In this document: positions 52,483-63,256 of the stretch, piece by piece
Layout of the letters: each line of letters begins with the position of its first letter
Numbering within the stretch: the first letter of the stretch is position 1
Source of the DNA: Axinella damicornis
Taxonomy: Eukaryota > Porifera > Demospongiae > Axinellida > Axinellidae
Assembly: GCA_963931865.1 (NCBI GenBank)
Contig: OZ007517.1
Location: 896,268 to 960,267 of the forward strand
Length of the DNA stretch: 64,000 nucleotides
Direction: 5' to 3'
The notes under the pieces: model-generated
Database searches by the model: none
Seen by the model: the letters and a program-made list of their open reading frames with translations, nothing else
Told to the model about the DNA's origin: nothing
Position numbers and translations under genes: made by a program

Positions 52483-55400
52483 ATGCCTTCTAATCCTTTC
52501 TCGGCTCTGGAGAGGCAGAACTTCCCTGAATTTAGCCCAATCTTTACCAAAACCAGGACACCCTCGAGTTCTGAGGTACACACCAGAGTAGCTATGGATG
52601 GGCTCTAATTGAGACCACTTGTAGTATCATATATATGTTTCATTCCACAGAGAAATGGAAGCTTCCATTGGTCAATTGACCATATAGCACGACTGGTGAG
52701 TCATGGTATCAGTGGGTTGATGTATATGTGTCCCACGCACGGCGGCTAGTGGTATGTTACATGTGTTTCTGTCCCTCTAGAAACCGGCCGACATTGACAC
52801 AGACCCTGCCACACTTGTGAAGACAAATGGCCACAGGTACAAGACTAACCTGATTCCGGTATGGAATGTTGCCCGAGGCGTATCAATCTGTAGAAGGTGG
52901 CCATGGCAACGGTAACTCACAGTGCTCCACTGTAAGCTAAACACGTACAGCAATCCCCTTTCAGATGTGCACTGTACATGAAGTGGACAGTGGTGTGATT
53001 TGTATGTAGTTGTCCAACATTATGGCACCAGGGCAAGTGATATGGGAATGGGATCTGTGTGTGAGTGATCATTACCTGCATGCTGTATTGCAGTCCTGAG
53101 GATGACAACGAGGCACAGGAGGCAGTTGACACGTTCTTCTCCCAGTGCACTATCCTCCCTTCCCCCTGGACCATGGGCCGGAAAGCCATGGCCAAGAGAG
53201 TCACTTTCTCTCCCCTCCCTCCGACAATGGCGTGTGAGTGAGTTGAGGCAGTACACTGTATGTATGCCATTGCAACCGGAACCCCCAGCAATGACATTCG
53301 AGTGACTGAGGCAGGCAACCACAACCCTAAGCAATGGTAGCCTCATTCCCAGGTCCACACCCAGCATTTTGTTGCTTGCAATCAATGCAATGTGAGTGAG
53401 TACGTACGCCATTACAGCCCCTCCCTTAGGGAGGGTTGCTAGGAACCAACTTACCCACCTCCCTCCTTCCGTTTAATGTGTGGCCCATGTTAGCCTCGTT
53501 CCCAGGCCCGAGTCGGGTCTGGGAACGAGGCTAGGCCCATGTCCCTCGTACATGATATGGATTTCATTTGGCCCCTGTATCACGTTTCCCCACACACTAC
53601 ATAGTCATCAGAGAAGACAGCTTTGCAGAGTCGGAACAGAGGGCTTCCACTACTGCTGATTGTGAGTGAAACGTGTCACTTGCTCATGCCTTGGTCGTTT
53701 GGAAATATCGTTTTGTTTATGTGTGACCCCTCGATCCTAGTGGCCTGGGAATGAAGCTAGGCTCTATCCCTGCCTAGTGGCCTGGGAATGAAGCTAGGCT
53801 CCATCCCTGCCTAGCAGCCTGGGAATGAAGCTAGGCTCCATCCCTGCCTAGCAGCCTGGGAATAGAGCCTACCTTCATTCATTCGCAGGCCACGAGGCTG
53901 GAGTGGAGCCTATCCTCATTCCCAGGCTACAAGGCTGGAGTGGATCCTAGCCTCAGTCCCAGGCCGCAGGGCTGGAGTGGATCCTAGCCTCATTCCCAGG
54001 CCGCAGGGCTGGGGTGGATCCTAGCTATAGCCTCAGTCCCAGGCTGCAAGACTGGAGGTCCGAGCTATATGAGTCCCTCACAGCAGTGCCTGCTCTTCTT
54101 CCGTGTAGCCGGGACGCAGACCATTCTCACATTTCCTGTTTCCTGTGATCTCGAGAAGCTGCTGGCTGGAGCTACTGCTGCTTGCTTGTCTGAAGATGAC
54201 AACAACCGGGATCTCAGTAGTTCTTCCCTCCGCAGAAAACTCTTTGGACAGCCAGACAGACAGGTGCGGATAACATACCCTCATTGACATGGACATACTC
54301 TGGCCCAACCATTCCAGCCTCATTCCCAACCTTAATTCCCCTGTACTGCTCTGGAATGAGGCTTCCAAGTATTTGACAATTCCGTGGCGGGTCTCATGCA
54401 GGTGATAATGGTCTGGTATGAGTTACAGATTCTTGTAATGATCATATAATTATTCTAACTGGGCGGGGTCAGGCTGGATTGCTCAACATAAACACAATTG
54501 CAATGGCCATCAGTTGTTTGCAATAGCCATCTCCAGTTTGCAGCCATGCTGCTAGAGACTGGAAGGCGTGAGAACCAGGCTAATCATGGAGGTAAAAAGT
54601 CTCTGTCAAATGACTGTATTTGTTGTTTTCCAGGGCTGGAACGTCGATAGTGAGGAGGTAATGGAAGTAGAGTGTTCGTCACCCAGACCTCCCGCTGCGC
54701 CTGATGCTATTGCGACTCCAAGAACACCGTGAGTAGAGCAGCCACGGTACATCACTAGAGTTCTGAGTAGGCCATTCCCACCACCAGTTTTTGGTTGCTT
54801 GCTAATACTGCAAGCGATCAGAAACTGGTGATGGCCCGGAAATGGCAATCCTAGCTAGGGCTGTGTCTTAATTCCATAGCAATGCAAGAGGTCAAACGAC
54901 ACCTGTTTCAGTGACCTGTTTCCAGTACCACCACTGATGTACACGCAGCTGAGCATATGTACTACGTACTTGTTAGTTGTGCCAAATATTGTTGGCAGAT
55001 CTCCACTGTAAAGCCTCAGTTGCCAAGCAATACATTGTATTTGCAAACAGAGGACAGCTAGCCTCGTTCCCAGTCCCACGCCCAGCTTTTCGTCGCTTTA
55101 CCGTACTGCAAGCGACGAAAAGCTGGGTGTGGGACTGGGAACGAGGCTAGAGGACAGCTATGTCTCTTGTAGAATTTCAACTACTAGGAACTCTAACAAT
55201 TCACTAATCTCGGGCCCAGACCCAAACCAACCCCAGTGCGTGATACTGGAAGCAACCCACGCTGGGGTTGGTTTGGGTCTGGGGCCAAGACTAGCAATTC
55301 ACATGACTAACCATTTACTACCATCCATTTACTACAGCTTATCCAAGAAGGGGTGTGGTCCTCCCTCCACCCCCCTGCTCTCGTCTCACCTCGACTCTCC

Positions 55401-58400
55401 TGCCATCATCCTTGGCCGCCCCACCTCCAGAGACAGGAGATCAGGAGACCATCCCGCCATGTCCTCCATGATAGTCCCCAGCAAGGACCTCCCAGACTTT
55501 TCACCAATCAGAGGAAGTGAGGGGCAGGACCCCCCCAACGTTGGTGCGGGAGACAACGGGAACATCTGCCCCAAGAGCCTGTTTCCTGCAACCCCTTGCA
55601 AGACTGTGAGCCTTTCTCTTTTCTTCCTCCATATGAGCTACATTAGCTTAGCCTCATTCCCAGGCCTTCTCACCCCAGTGTTTGTCACTTGCAGTGACAG
55701 TGCTGGGGTGAGAAGGCCTGGGAACAAGGCTATATATTGGCATATCCGCATGCACTGCTTGTCTATGTGTACATTACATTGTCACATCTGAAAAAGAACC
55801 AATTCAGACATTGTGTTTCTTCCACACGCTAAACCAAAGATGGCCTCCCATCGGAAGCCTGAGTGTTTTGATGCACCCCTCTCTACCCTGGTCGGTCACA
55901 CACTTGTGTGGCTTCGCTGCCTGACCAGCCGGGCGGAGAGAGGCTAGCAGCTAGACTGAAGGCACCTTCGATCTCCCTTTGGTCAATCTCCTTATCTTGC
56001 AGTGTATGTCAGTATGAACTTTGTACTCTCTCTATTTACAGGCTGAAAGGAAGACAAGAGATGAAAATGGCAACATACCAGTTTCTCCCGTCCTCTCTCC
56101 CGTTAGAGGTCGTGGGGCCATCCTATCCCCCACCAACCCTAACCACATGGCAGTGCACACGGGAGGCATTCGACCCATGTCTAGTGGAAAGACCACTTCA
56201 ACCCCCAACACTGCAGGTACATTGTGTGCCTGTGTGTGCTTGTTCTCATTCCCAGACCCACAGGAATGGGGCTAGCTTACCCCTTTCCAGGATGCCATGT
56301 GATGGGAATGCTAGCCACTCCCACAGTGTAAACTGCATGCACGTGTTTGTCACTAAATATGGTGCCTTTTGAAATTGAATGGTGTTGCTACTTGTTACGA
56401 GAGTAGATCTTCCGTGGCCTGGGAACGAGGCGAAGATCTTCCATGCTCACAATACAAAATGTTTAGAGGACCATGCGTGTTCTGGGTACATGACAGTACA
56501 TATGCACATGTTTTTGGGTTAGGGTCGGTATACCTCGCCTCCAAATGCCAACCACTGTGTACTGTGATTCATCAGTTTGCATTGTCCCTATGACAAAACG
56601 ATTTATGGTAGCCATTTCCAGTGCTGTGTTCCTGGGATACACTGTACTTGCCAAGAGAGTACATGTATACTCTTCTCTACTTACTTCACTAGTGATGAAG
56701 AGGCAGTTGGCAGCGTCCCCATTTGCAAGTCCAGTTCTCAAACAGCCCTGTACAGCTAGGCTCGACATGGAAGACTGCAGTAGCGATTCCGACTCCAGTG
56801 AAACGGAGGACTTAGCCCAGCCCCTCTCCCTTGGTGATTTAAGAACTGAAACGTATGACCTCACAAGTATAACTGCCACGACGTGTTCCAGCTACTTCAC
56901 CCAGATTGGTCTGGACGGTGGTGAGAGCAAACATCCACTTCACTCCACAGCTACCATTTCAAATTGGCACCCACCGGTCCACTCGACCATGGTTGAGTCA
57001 CAGAGGGCGCTCGCTTCAAACACTGCAACAAATCTTCCTACGATACGAGAGATATCTCGGATTCCCTCCTGCACTTCAGCAGCTGATTCTGGCGTTGCTG
57101 CATTGACTGAAACCAACTCAACTTCGACAATGAATCTCAGCAGCGGCAGCGGCAGCAGCAGCAAATTTGACTCGAATGAGCTTGGAATTTCTAGGTCATC
57201 TAGCAACCCTGTCCTGTTGCAAGCCAACAAGGATGATGTACCAGCAAGACCCGATGTGAGTTACGAAGCAACGAAATCACAAACACAAAATGGCACTCAG
57301 GGTTACAAAGCCAGAGAAAAGTGGTTCAATTCTCGGACGCTCTCCACTGCCCACCCGACGATCAAGCATCCTGATCTCCCGACCATACAGGAGACTGAAG
57401 CCCAAATGGAAACGCCCTCTGTAAAGTCAGCTGTGGCTGTCAACGTCCCCTGTGAGTCTGACAGCGGACTTGTTCCCTCCCCGGACACGCACAGTAGACA
57501 CACTTCAGACCAGCTCAAACCGAGTACTGATCTACTGACGCATGCGCATGCTCCAACTAGAGAAGTCCTTGTTTCTTTATCCCCTCACATCATTGGATCA
57601 AAGCTGCAGGGCCCGGCATTACTTCACACTGCCAACTACAATAGTTCCACTGTAACAAATGCGTGTGGTGGCCCTACACACCCACACACCTCACCCTCTC
57701 TGCAGTGCACTCCTTCGAGGTACAACACACTCAGGTCCGAGGCTCTTATACACCACATGAAATTCAACACAAAGCCATTGTTTCCGAGCAGTGTTCTACC
57801 ATCACGACTCAAACTTTCCAGCACCCCCTTATCTGCACAGTTTTATCCTCAGCCCGGTAAAACCCCCTCCAACTACTTTCACCAATACGAAGGTGCCATC
57901 AGTGCCTTTGGTGTTGGGGGAGGGAGCCACCTTCACTCAACGTACCACACCCCTCCTAGCAGGTACTCCGGGTTCAGAGGTGGCCCCAGCTCACTGGGTA
58001 ATAAATCAAGTTTTGCTGGACTCACTAGAGAAGTGTTACGAAGAAAGGAATCTCTCAAGTCAAGACTTCAATTCAGCAGTGAGTTGTACTTTGACTAGCC
58101 TCGTTCCCAGACCTTCTACACCTCGCTTGCAGTACTGTAAAAGGCCTTGGGACGAGGCTATAATCTTATTACTACATTCCTAGTACAGCAGTCACTATGA
58201 CAACCCATCTGTGTAGACTACCCATGCAGTTATGGTCAATACTACATGCTTGGCCTTGCCAACATGCCATAATTGCACACTGTCATGAGGGGGAGAGCTG
58301 AGGTGCATTCTTTCTTGGGCCCCATATTATGGGATGTTCCCATATTATGGAATTACAAATACCCCCGGTATACAACAATTTGGCCTGATATGAAGCCAAG

Positions 58401-60503
58401 TTCTATTCGACCTACTAAGTCATTATCACCCAACGTGCATCCCTTGGGGTGGTGTTTAGTAGAGGTGAAGGAATTCTGGGTACACCTACCTAGCTGGATG
58501 TAGCAGAAAGAAATTGGTTTGGGGCTAGAACCTGGTCCACAGTTAAACCACTGAACAGCCAGCAACAAGGAACCATGCAGGTTCTGCTACACCATCCCTC
58601 TCCTCTGTTCCTTGCCATTGTTTTTTGCTATACTAGCCTCGTTCCCAGGCCCACACACCGCGTGTGGGCCTGGGAACGAGGCTACTGCTATACCATCCCT
58701 CTCCTCCGTTTCCTTGCCATTGTTTTTTGCTATACTAGCCTCGTTCCCAGGCCCACACACCGCGTGTGGGCCTGGGAACGAGGCTACTGCTATACCATCC
58801 CTCTCCTCCGTTTCCTTGCCATTGTTTTTTGCTATACTAGCCTCGTTCCCAGGCCCACACACCGCGTGTGGGCCTGGGAACGAGGCTACTGCTATACCAT
58901 CCCTCTCCTCCGTTTCCTTGCCATTGTTTTTCAGGGGAGAGGGAGGGTCTTGCTAGTCTTGTGCCCAGACCACACCCCCTCGCAGGGAGAAATGCAAGGG
59001 GGTGTGGTCTGGCACGAGACTAGGGTCTAGAAGCTAGACTGCCTCCTGTGCTAACTCATGGTGTGATTGGTTACCCAGGTCCCGTCAGGTCGACTTCTCC
59101 CTTCAATTCACCCTCATCCGTCTCCAGTCAACTAAATATGCCACTTTCTGGAGGTGAGCTTCAACGTTTAGCTTCATTCCTAGGAATGCCGGACATACTA
59201 TTGCTGCAGTTATTGATTGGTGTTAACGTTGGTGATGTATGTAGCTGGTGGGTGGGTATAAAATTAGTCTCATTCCCAGACCGTTCATCCGCACTGGGGT
59301 TGGTTGGGTCTGGGACCGAGACTAGACTAGATATAAAATTACGATGTAGTGTACATGTATATCAATTGGGCTATCGTGGCTTTCAAAAACGTTCTGCACA
59401 CGCCCACAAAATCAAACCCAGTTTCTGCTATACCCCCTGCATACTAGTGATGCTTTCTGTGCTCACCTCCGGTTAGGGACTTTTGTCCACAAATCTACTT
59501 CCTCTCACCAATGCTACACTGGAAACAAGATTCAGAGTTTTGTGCTAGCACGAAAATGGGTGGGGCCTAAAATGCCAAAATGTCGAGTATCTTGGCTGTG
59601 TGATCGTGATGCCCCTCATCGTCCAAGCTGGCCATCTGGGTGCATCAGCAGCTCTGCAAACATTCCTACTCACTCTAGCTCATCATTGCATTCAATAAGC
59701 CATACAACGTTCAACGTTAGAGGACTTCCACCACACTAGAGCACTGATAGAGGGAGACTTACAGTAATTTATATTAATTAGCCCATAACCGGCTTCACAC
59801 CCAGGCTGCATAGGAGACTTGTCTTGCTCCTTGACTGTTCCCCACTCCCTGCCACCAACTTTGATAACTGTTTTCATTTTTGTCTCTTCCAGCAATGGCT
59901 ACTGGAAGCTGTGTGTCAGTCTCGAGAAGGTGAGTCAACGTGTTTTCATCAGTTGACAAACTCACATGACTAGAAATAAACAAGAAATTTCATGAATCAT
60001 AACTAGTCTCGTTCCCAGGCCATCGCCCAGCTCAATTTTGTTCGTGCGTGGAAGAGACTGGGAACGAGGCTAAATCATAACATCTTAGGGCATAAGTGGC
60101 TAGCTTAGTTTGTCATCTTAGGGCATAAGTGGCTAGTTTTAGTAGAAACAATTGTGATATATTTTAGTGTAATTCACTGGCTACACACAACATTAGGTAC
60201 ATCTTTCTAAGAAACCCTGTCCCTGATCCTGAGTATACCACTTTGTAGTCTCGGAACCAGACTCCCCCTCCCCCTTTGGATATGGGAAACTGGTTCCAAG
60301 ACTAACCACTTCGTTGCTTTCTCCCTACCCTCCTGCCTCGTCTCTTCTTCAGGACGCCGTTTACAGAAGTGGGCCTTCACAGACCAAAGTCACCCGTGAA
60401 CTGCTGCTGTGGTCGATTTGCCCCCTCGTCTCCCCTTAGTCCAAACTTTCATGGCAACCAAAATTGCCTGGTAGACCATTCTACAGTGAATATACATAGC
60501 TGA
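52483..60503 (+). CDS. BORA: protein aurora borealis (Bora), activator of Aurora A and PLK1
   Basis: A mitotic-entry cofactor that presents PLK1 to Aurora A. 910 residues (human 559) in thirteen exons: 52483-52575, 52651-52695, 52781-52836, 53094-53233, 53605-53661, 54109-54263, 54634-54728, 55338-55605, 56042-56216, 56693-58078, 59079-59153, 59893-59929 and 60353-60503. The conserved N-terminal half shows NPF, FHWSIDHIARLKPADID, AVDTFFSQ then ILPSPWT, QTILTFPVSCDLEKLL and the signature LSSSSLRRKLF. The rest is low-complexity and serine/proline-rich with many SP/TP sites, as expected of a CDK and PLK1 substrate. A 1,386-bp exon 10 accounts for most of the extra length. No in-frame ATG lies in the upstream exon, so 52483 is the likely start, but two out-of-frame ATGs precede it (52445, 52472). 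Poly-A signal at 60646. Confidence 0.93.
53491..53533. mobile_element. short TAGCCTCG hairpin in BORA intron 4
   Basis: A 43-bp TA-bounded palindrome, TAGCCTCGTTCCCAGGCCCG with its complement, and a very short centre. Confidence 0.85.
53735..54060 (+). repeat. tandem array of hairpin-arm sequence in BORA intron 5
   Basis: Two blocks. The first has about four 36-38-bp units with CCTGGGAATGAAGCTAGGCT. The second has about five units with CCTAGCCTCATTCCCAGGCC plus GCAGGGCTGGAGTGGAT. The first block is the right arm and the second the left arm of the hairpin family, so the array as a whole is a large degenerate inverted repeat. Confidence 0.85.
55059..55149. mobile_element. TAGCCTCG hairpin with AGCTTTTCGTCGC arms, BORA intron 7
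   Basis: A 91-bp TA-bounded, almost perfect palindrome. Inner arms CCCACGCCCAGCTTTTCG and complement, with a CGTACTGC-type centre. Closest to the copy at 32225-32317. Confidence 0.88.
55205..55293. mobile_element. TAATCTCGG hairpin with ACCAACCCCAG arms, BORA intron 7
   Basis: An 89-bp inverted repeat related to 24385-24491, with the same inner arm (AAACCAACCCCAG, TGATACTGGAAGC). It lies 56 bp from the previous hairpin and about 45 bp upstream of exon 8. Confidence 0.82.
55649..55732. mobile_element. TAGCCTC hairpin with CTTCTCACCCCAG arms, BORA intron 8
   Basis: An 84-bp TA-bounded inverted repeat sharing its inner arm with 31741-31824. It lies 44 bp after the exon 8 donor. Confidence 0.85.
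58634..58888. repeat. triplicated 102-bp unit, each with a TAGCCTCG hairpin
   Basis: Three 51-bp hairpins at 58634-58684, 58736-58786 and 58838-58888, with arms TAGCCTCGTTCCCAGGCCCA, CACACCGCG and complements. The spacer of 51 bp (TACCATCCCTCTCCTCCG etc.) is duplicated with them. Copies are nearly identical. It lies in BORA intron 10. Confidence 0.93.
58954..59022. mobile_element. TAGTCTTG hairpin in BORA intron 10
   Basis: A 69-bp TA-bounded palindrome with arms CCCAGACCACACCCCCT and complement. The inner sequence resembles the copy at 6909-6962. Confidence 0.82.
59265..59324. mobile_element. TAGTCTC hairpin in BORA intron 11
   Basis: A 60-bp imperfect, TA-bounded inverted repeat with CATTCCCAGACC against GGTCTGGGACCGAGACTA. 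The left inner arm is partly lost. Confidence 0.65.
60004..60072. mobile_element. TAGTCTCG/TAGCCTCG mixed hairpin in BORA intron 12
   Basis: A 69-bp element opening TAGTCTCGTTCCCAGGCC and closing CTGGGAACGAGGCTA, so the two tips come from different subfamilies. Inner arms are poorly paired. Confidence 0.7.
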
Positions 60504-60645
60504 GCTGGTCAAATGCAATTGGGTTGATATGAGTGTAGGTAGGTAATGTTTCAATTTCAATTCATACTTGTAACATTAATGGCATACTCCGTATAACATA
60601 CTTTTGTCCTGTTGGATCCCAGTGATGAACATGTCAACAAAGCAG

Positions 60646-60651
60646 AATAAA
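60646..60651 (+). terminator. candidate poly-A signal for BORA
   Basis: AATAAA on the plus strand, 143 bp past the BORA stop codon. Confidence 0.6.
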
Positions 60652-60894
60652 AATATATATACTGACTGTAGAAGCAACAAGTGTACATCAAATATAGGAA
60701 TAATAGCCTCGTTCCCAGGCTCTCCCACGTGTGACCAAAAATTGAGAGAAGGGGGGTTATTCCATATACTGTAAGTGATGAAAAGAAAAAGTGGGTGATG
60801 GCCTGGGAATGCTCAGGCTAAAAGAATAATTCTGTGCACAAAATAATGGACTACGGAATTGGACAAAGACAAACTATAACATGCACTATATCAT

Positions 60895-61785
60895 TCAGGT
60901 ACTCGTTAGCTTGGATTGCAAGAGTTCAACCCATTGTTGACAATCTTCTGCACTATTTCCATAAAGAAAGAAAGTCCGGTGCGGGAACTCAATTCTGAAG
61001 CAAAAATTCTTCTGTTTTGAGTTGTCATATTCAACTGCTCTTGCAAGCATCATGTTCAGAATGGCAATCGGTTTCTGATGTTGTTTTGCCTTATAATAGC
61101 TCAAGTAATGGTTTCTCAAAACAAACCATCTAACTCTCCACGTCTTTCGTATTCTCCCAAGTTTTGTGAGGTATCCCTCCTTCGATGAAACTGCTATTGT
61201 CATGCACATTTGGTGCTGTTCCGATGTGCACGAATGAGCAGATTCCGAGTCCAGTAAATCATCTCCCGAGTCAGAACTAGAATCCAGCATGTAGGTGACG
61301 GCATGGTGGACAATGTCCGTGTACATATGGTTCTCTTCTACAAACCTGGTATAGGGAAACTTAAGTATCACTGTGACACCAGAATCACCCCCAATCACAG
61401 GCTTTTCAAGTTCAAAGTGTCTTCTAAAGCTTTCCACAGATTGAAATATGCTGTTGCCAAACTTATATCCTCCACTAGGTGCTAAAGTCACCCTCACGTG
61501 CTGCACGGAGGAGGAAAGCTTTACTGAGATGGCGTACGGCCCCGCACCGTCTTGGGAAGGACGCAGGAGGTAGGAGCCTTCAGGTGCGTTGTCAATCAAC
61601 ATGCAGTCAGCGGAGTGCCTCGTTAGGTGAGGGTGGTACCACGTTAGAACCATCATGGGATCATCTTCTACCTCCTCTGATTTGTCGCGAAGGGGTTCTA
61701 TACGTTTTCGTACTGGACTTTCGCTTTTACTCGCCATATGCTGCAACTCCGCGATGTTTGTCTTCTGTTCAAAGATCACTGCCAT
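60895..61785 (-). CDS. DAPP1: DAPP1/Bam32-like SH2-PH adaptor, intronless
   Basis: A phosphoinositide- and phosphotyrosine-binding adaptor. 296 residues in one open frame (ATG at 61785, TGA at 60897-60895). The SH2 domain begins at WYHPHLTRHSAD (from W49) and carries the phosphotyrosine-binding arginine in GSYLLRPS (R75). A tyrosine (Y155, in ENHMYTD) lies where mammalian DAPP1 has its regulated site. The linker is acidic and serine-rich. The PH domain (about 202-294) starts KEGYLTKLGRIRKTWRVRWF, with basic residues arranged as in PtdIns(3,4)P2/PIP3-binding PH domains, and ends with the conserved Trp in CQQWVELLQS. No introns are needed, unlike all its neighbours. It converges on BORA with a 391-bp gap. 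Confidence 0.93.
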   Translation of the reverse strand: MAVIFEQKTNIAELQHMASKSESPVRKRIEPLRDKSEEVEDDPMMVLTWYHPHLTRHSADCMLIDNAPEGSYLLRPSQDGAGPYAISVKLSSSVQHVRVTLAPSGGYKFGNSIFQSVESFRRHFELEKPVIGGDSGVTVILKFPYTRFVEENHMYTDIVHHAVTYMLDSSSDSGDDLLDSESAHSCTSEQHQMCMTIAVSSKEGYLTKLGRIRKTWRVRWFVLRNHYLSYYKAKQHQKPIAILNMMLARAVEYDNSKQKNFCFRIEFPHRTFFLYGNSAEDCQQWVELLQSKLTST

Positions 61786-62129
61786 GCCCACTTGATGACC
61801 TTGACTAATCTCGTTCCCAGACTAGACCTGGATCCAGTGCACGAGATCGAGATCGAGACTTGATTACGTCATAACATTTATATTGTACTTCCGGAATTGG
61901 GGAACTTCCCAAATATTGGGTACGTTCCTACTCGTTAAATTCTCATTAGTTTAAGTCAAAGATGGCTGATTGGCAGCAACACTGCAGCCTGTTTTCAGCT
62001 GTCAGTGCTGACTAGCTTGCAGTTCTGAGCCTACACAGAAGGCTATGATGATGTCTCTGACCTTTTCTGTGCCCTTGTATCACTGTGTCTTCTGTGGCAT
62101 GTCCTGTCTGCAGTAGTGTCCTGTTTGTG

Positions 62130-62172
62130 TAGTTGTGTGTGTGTGTGTGTTTCGTGATTGTGTCTTGCATGT

Positions 62173-62203
<31 letters not shown>

Positions 62204-62250
62204 CTTGCATGTCCTGTGTGTGTGTGTGTGTGTCTTGCATGTCCTGTCAC
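62130..62250 (+). repeat. TG microsatellite with interspersed TCTTGCATGTCCTG
   Basis: Three (TG)n runs each followed by TCTTGCATGTCCTG, making a higher-order repeat. Confidence 0.85.
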
Positions 62251-62652
62251 TGTGGTGTGTCTTGTGTTTATGTTTAAGCCCTTGTGACCTGTGATTTCCT
62301 TATCTGATTGTACCTGTCTCACAGTGCTGGCATGGTGCTAAATGAGGAGTAGCTAACTAGGAAAGGGCTGAAATTGTGTGAACCATCACCTGTTTTGTCT
62401 TTGTATACTGTTCTCTATGTATGCCAGTGATGACAAACTGCGCAAATCTGATTGGTCACATGGCTCTGACGAGCTAATGTGCTTCCTGTGACTGAGCAGC
62501 TGCAATTCTGAGGCAATTTTTTTTTGTACACTTGAAATGTTTTTGTGTTGTTACAGCTGATGATGTTTGCTACTGCGCACCTGAACTGTGCCACTGCAAA
62601 GTTGGTACGGATCTGTGCTGAAAAATGGCACTGTCTGAAGCACTGTATGTAT

Positions 62653-62712
62653 TAGTCTCATTCCCAGACCCCCCCTCGGAGAATCGATAATCCGAGGGGG
62701 GTCTGGGAACTA
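62653..62712. mobile_element. TAGTCTC hairpin
   Basis: A 60-bp inverted repeat with arms CATTCCCAGACCCCCC / GGGGGGTCTGGGAA around CGGAGAATCGATAATCCG. The right tip runs into TATATA instead of GAGACTA. Confidence 0.75.
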
Positions 62713-63200
62713 TATATATGTATCATTGTAGGTCAAGGTTGCGTCTCAAATAATGTACTGTGCCACTGGAAACCTCTCCCATGGGGAAAGAGACTTGCAG
62801 ATTTGGCTGTGAAGCAGAAGCCATTCAGCTGGGATTTGATCATTTGCATTTGTGTATGTCAATATTTATCCAGAAACATTAATTTTGAACAAACTCTATA
62901 GCTAGTTATGTCAGTTAAATGAGCCATGCTAATTAGCTATAGCTAGCTATAACGAGCTTCTGCTGGTCGGTAATATCAATAGCTGTATGCACTCCTGCTT
63001 GCCGATCTACAACTGTTCAATCCTGGTCCACATACAGGAGCAGGAATGGTAAATGTGCACTGCAATATACTATTTGCTTAGCTCCTAGCTACACGCTCAA
63101 TCATGTTGCATTAAATTGGGCCTTGACTCTTACATTTCCAAATATGGTGCAACTAGATCCACCAATTGGAAGCTGTCAAGATATAGCTATAGTGGACAAG

Positions 63201-63256
63201 TAGCCTCGTTCCCCAGCCATTCAAAAACCGGTGGAAATGGCCTGGGAACGATGCCA
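63201..63256. mobile_element. degenerate TAGCCTCG hairpin
   Basis: Left arm TAGCCTCGTTCCCCAGCC and right arm GGCCTGGGAACGATGCCA with several mismatches; an older-looking copy. Confidence 0.65.
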
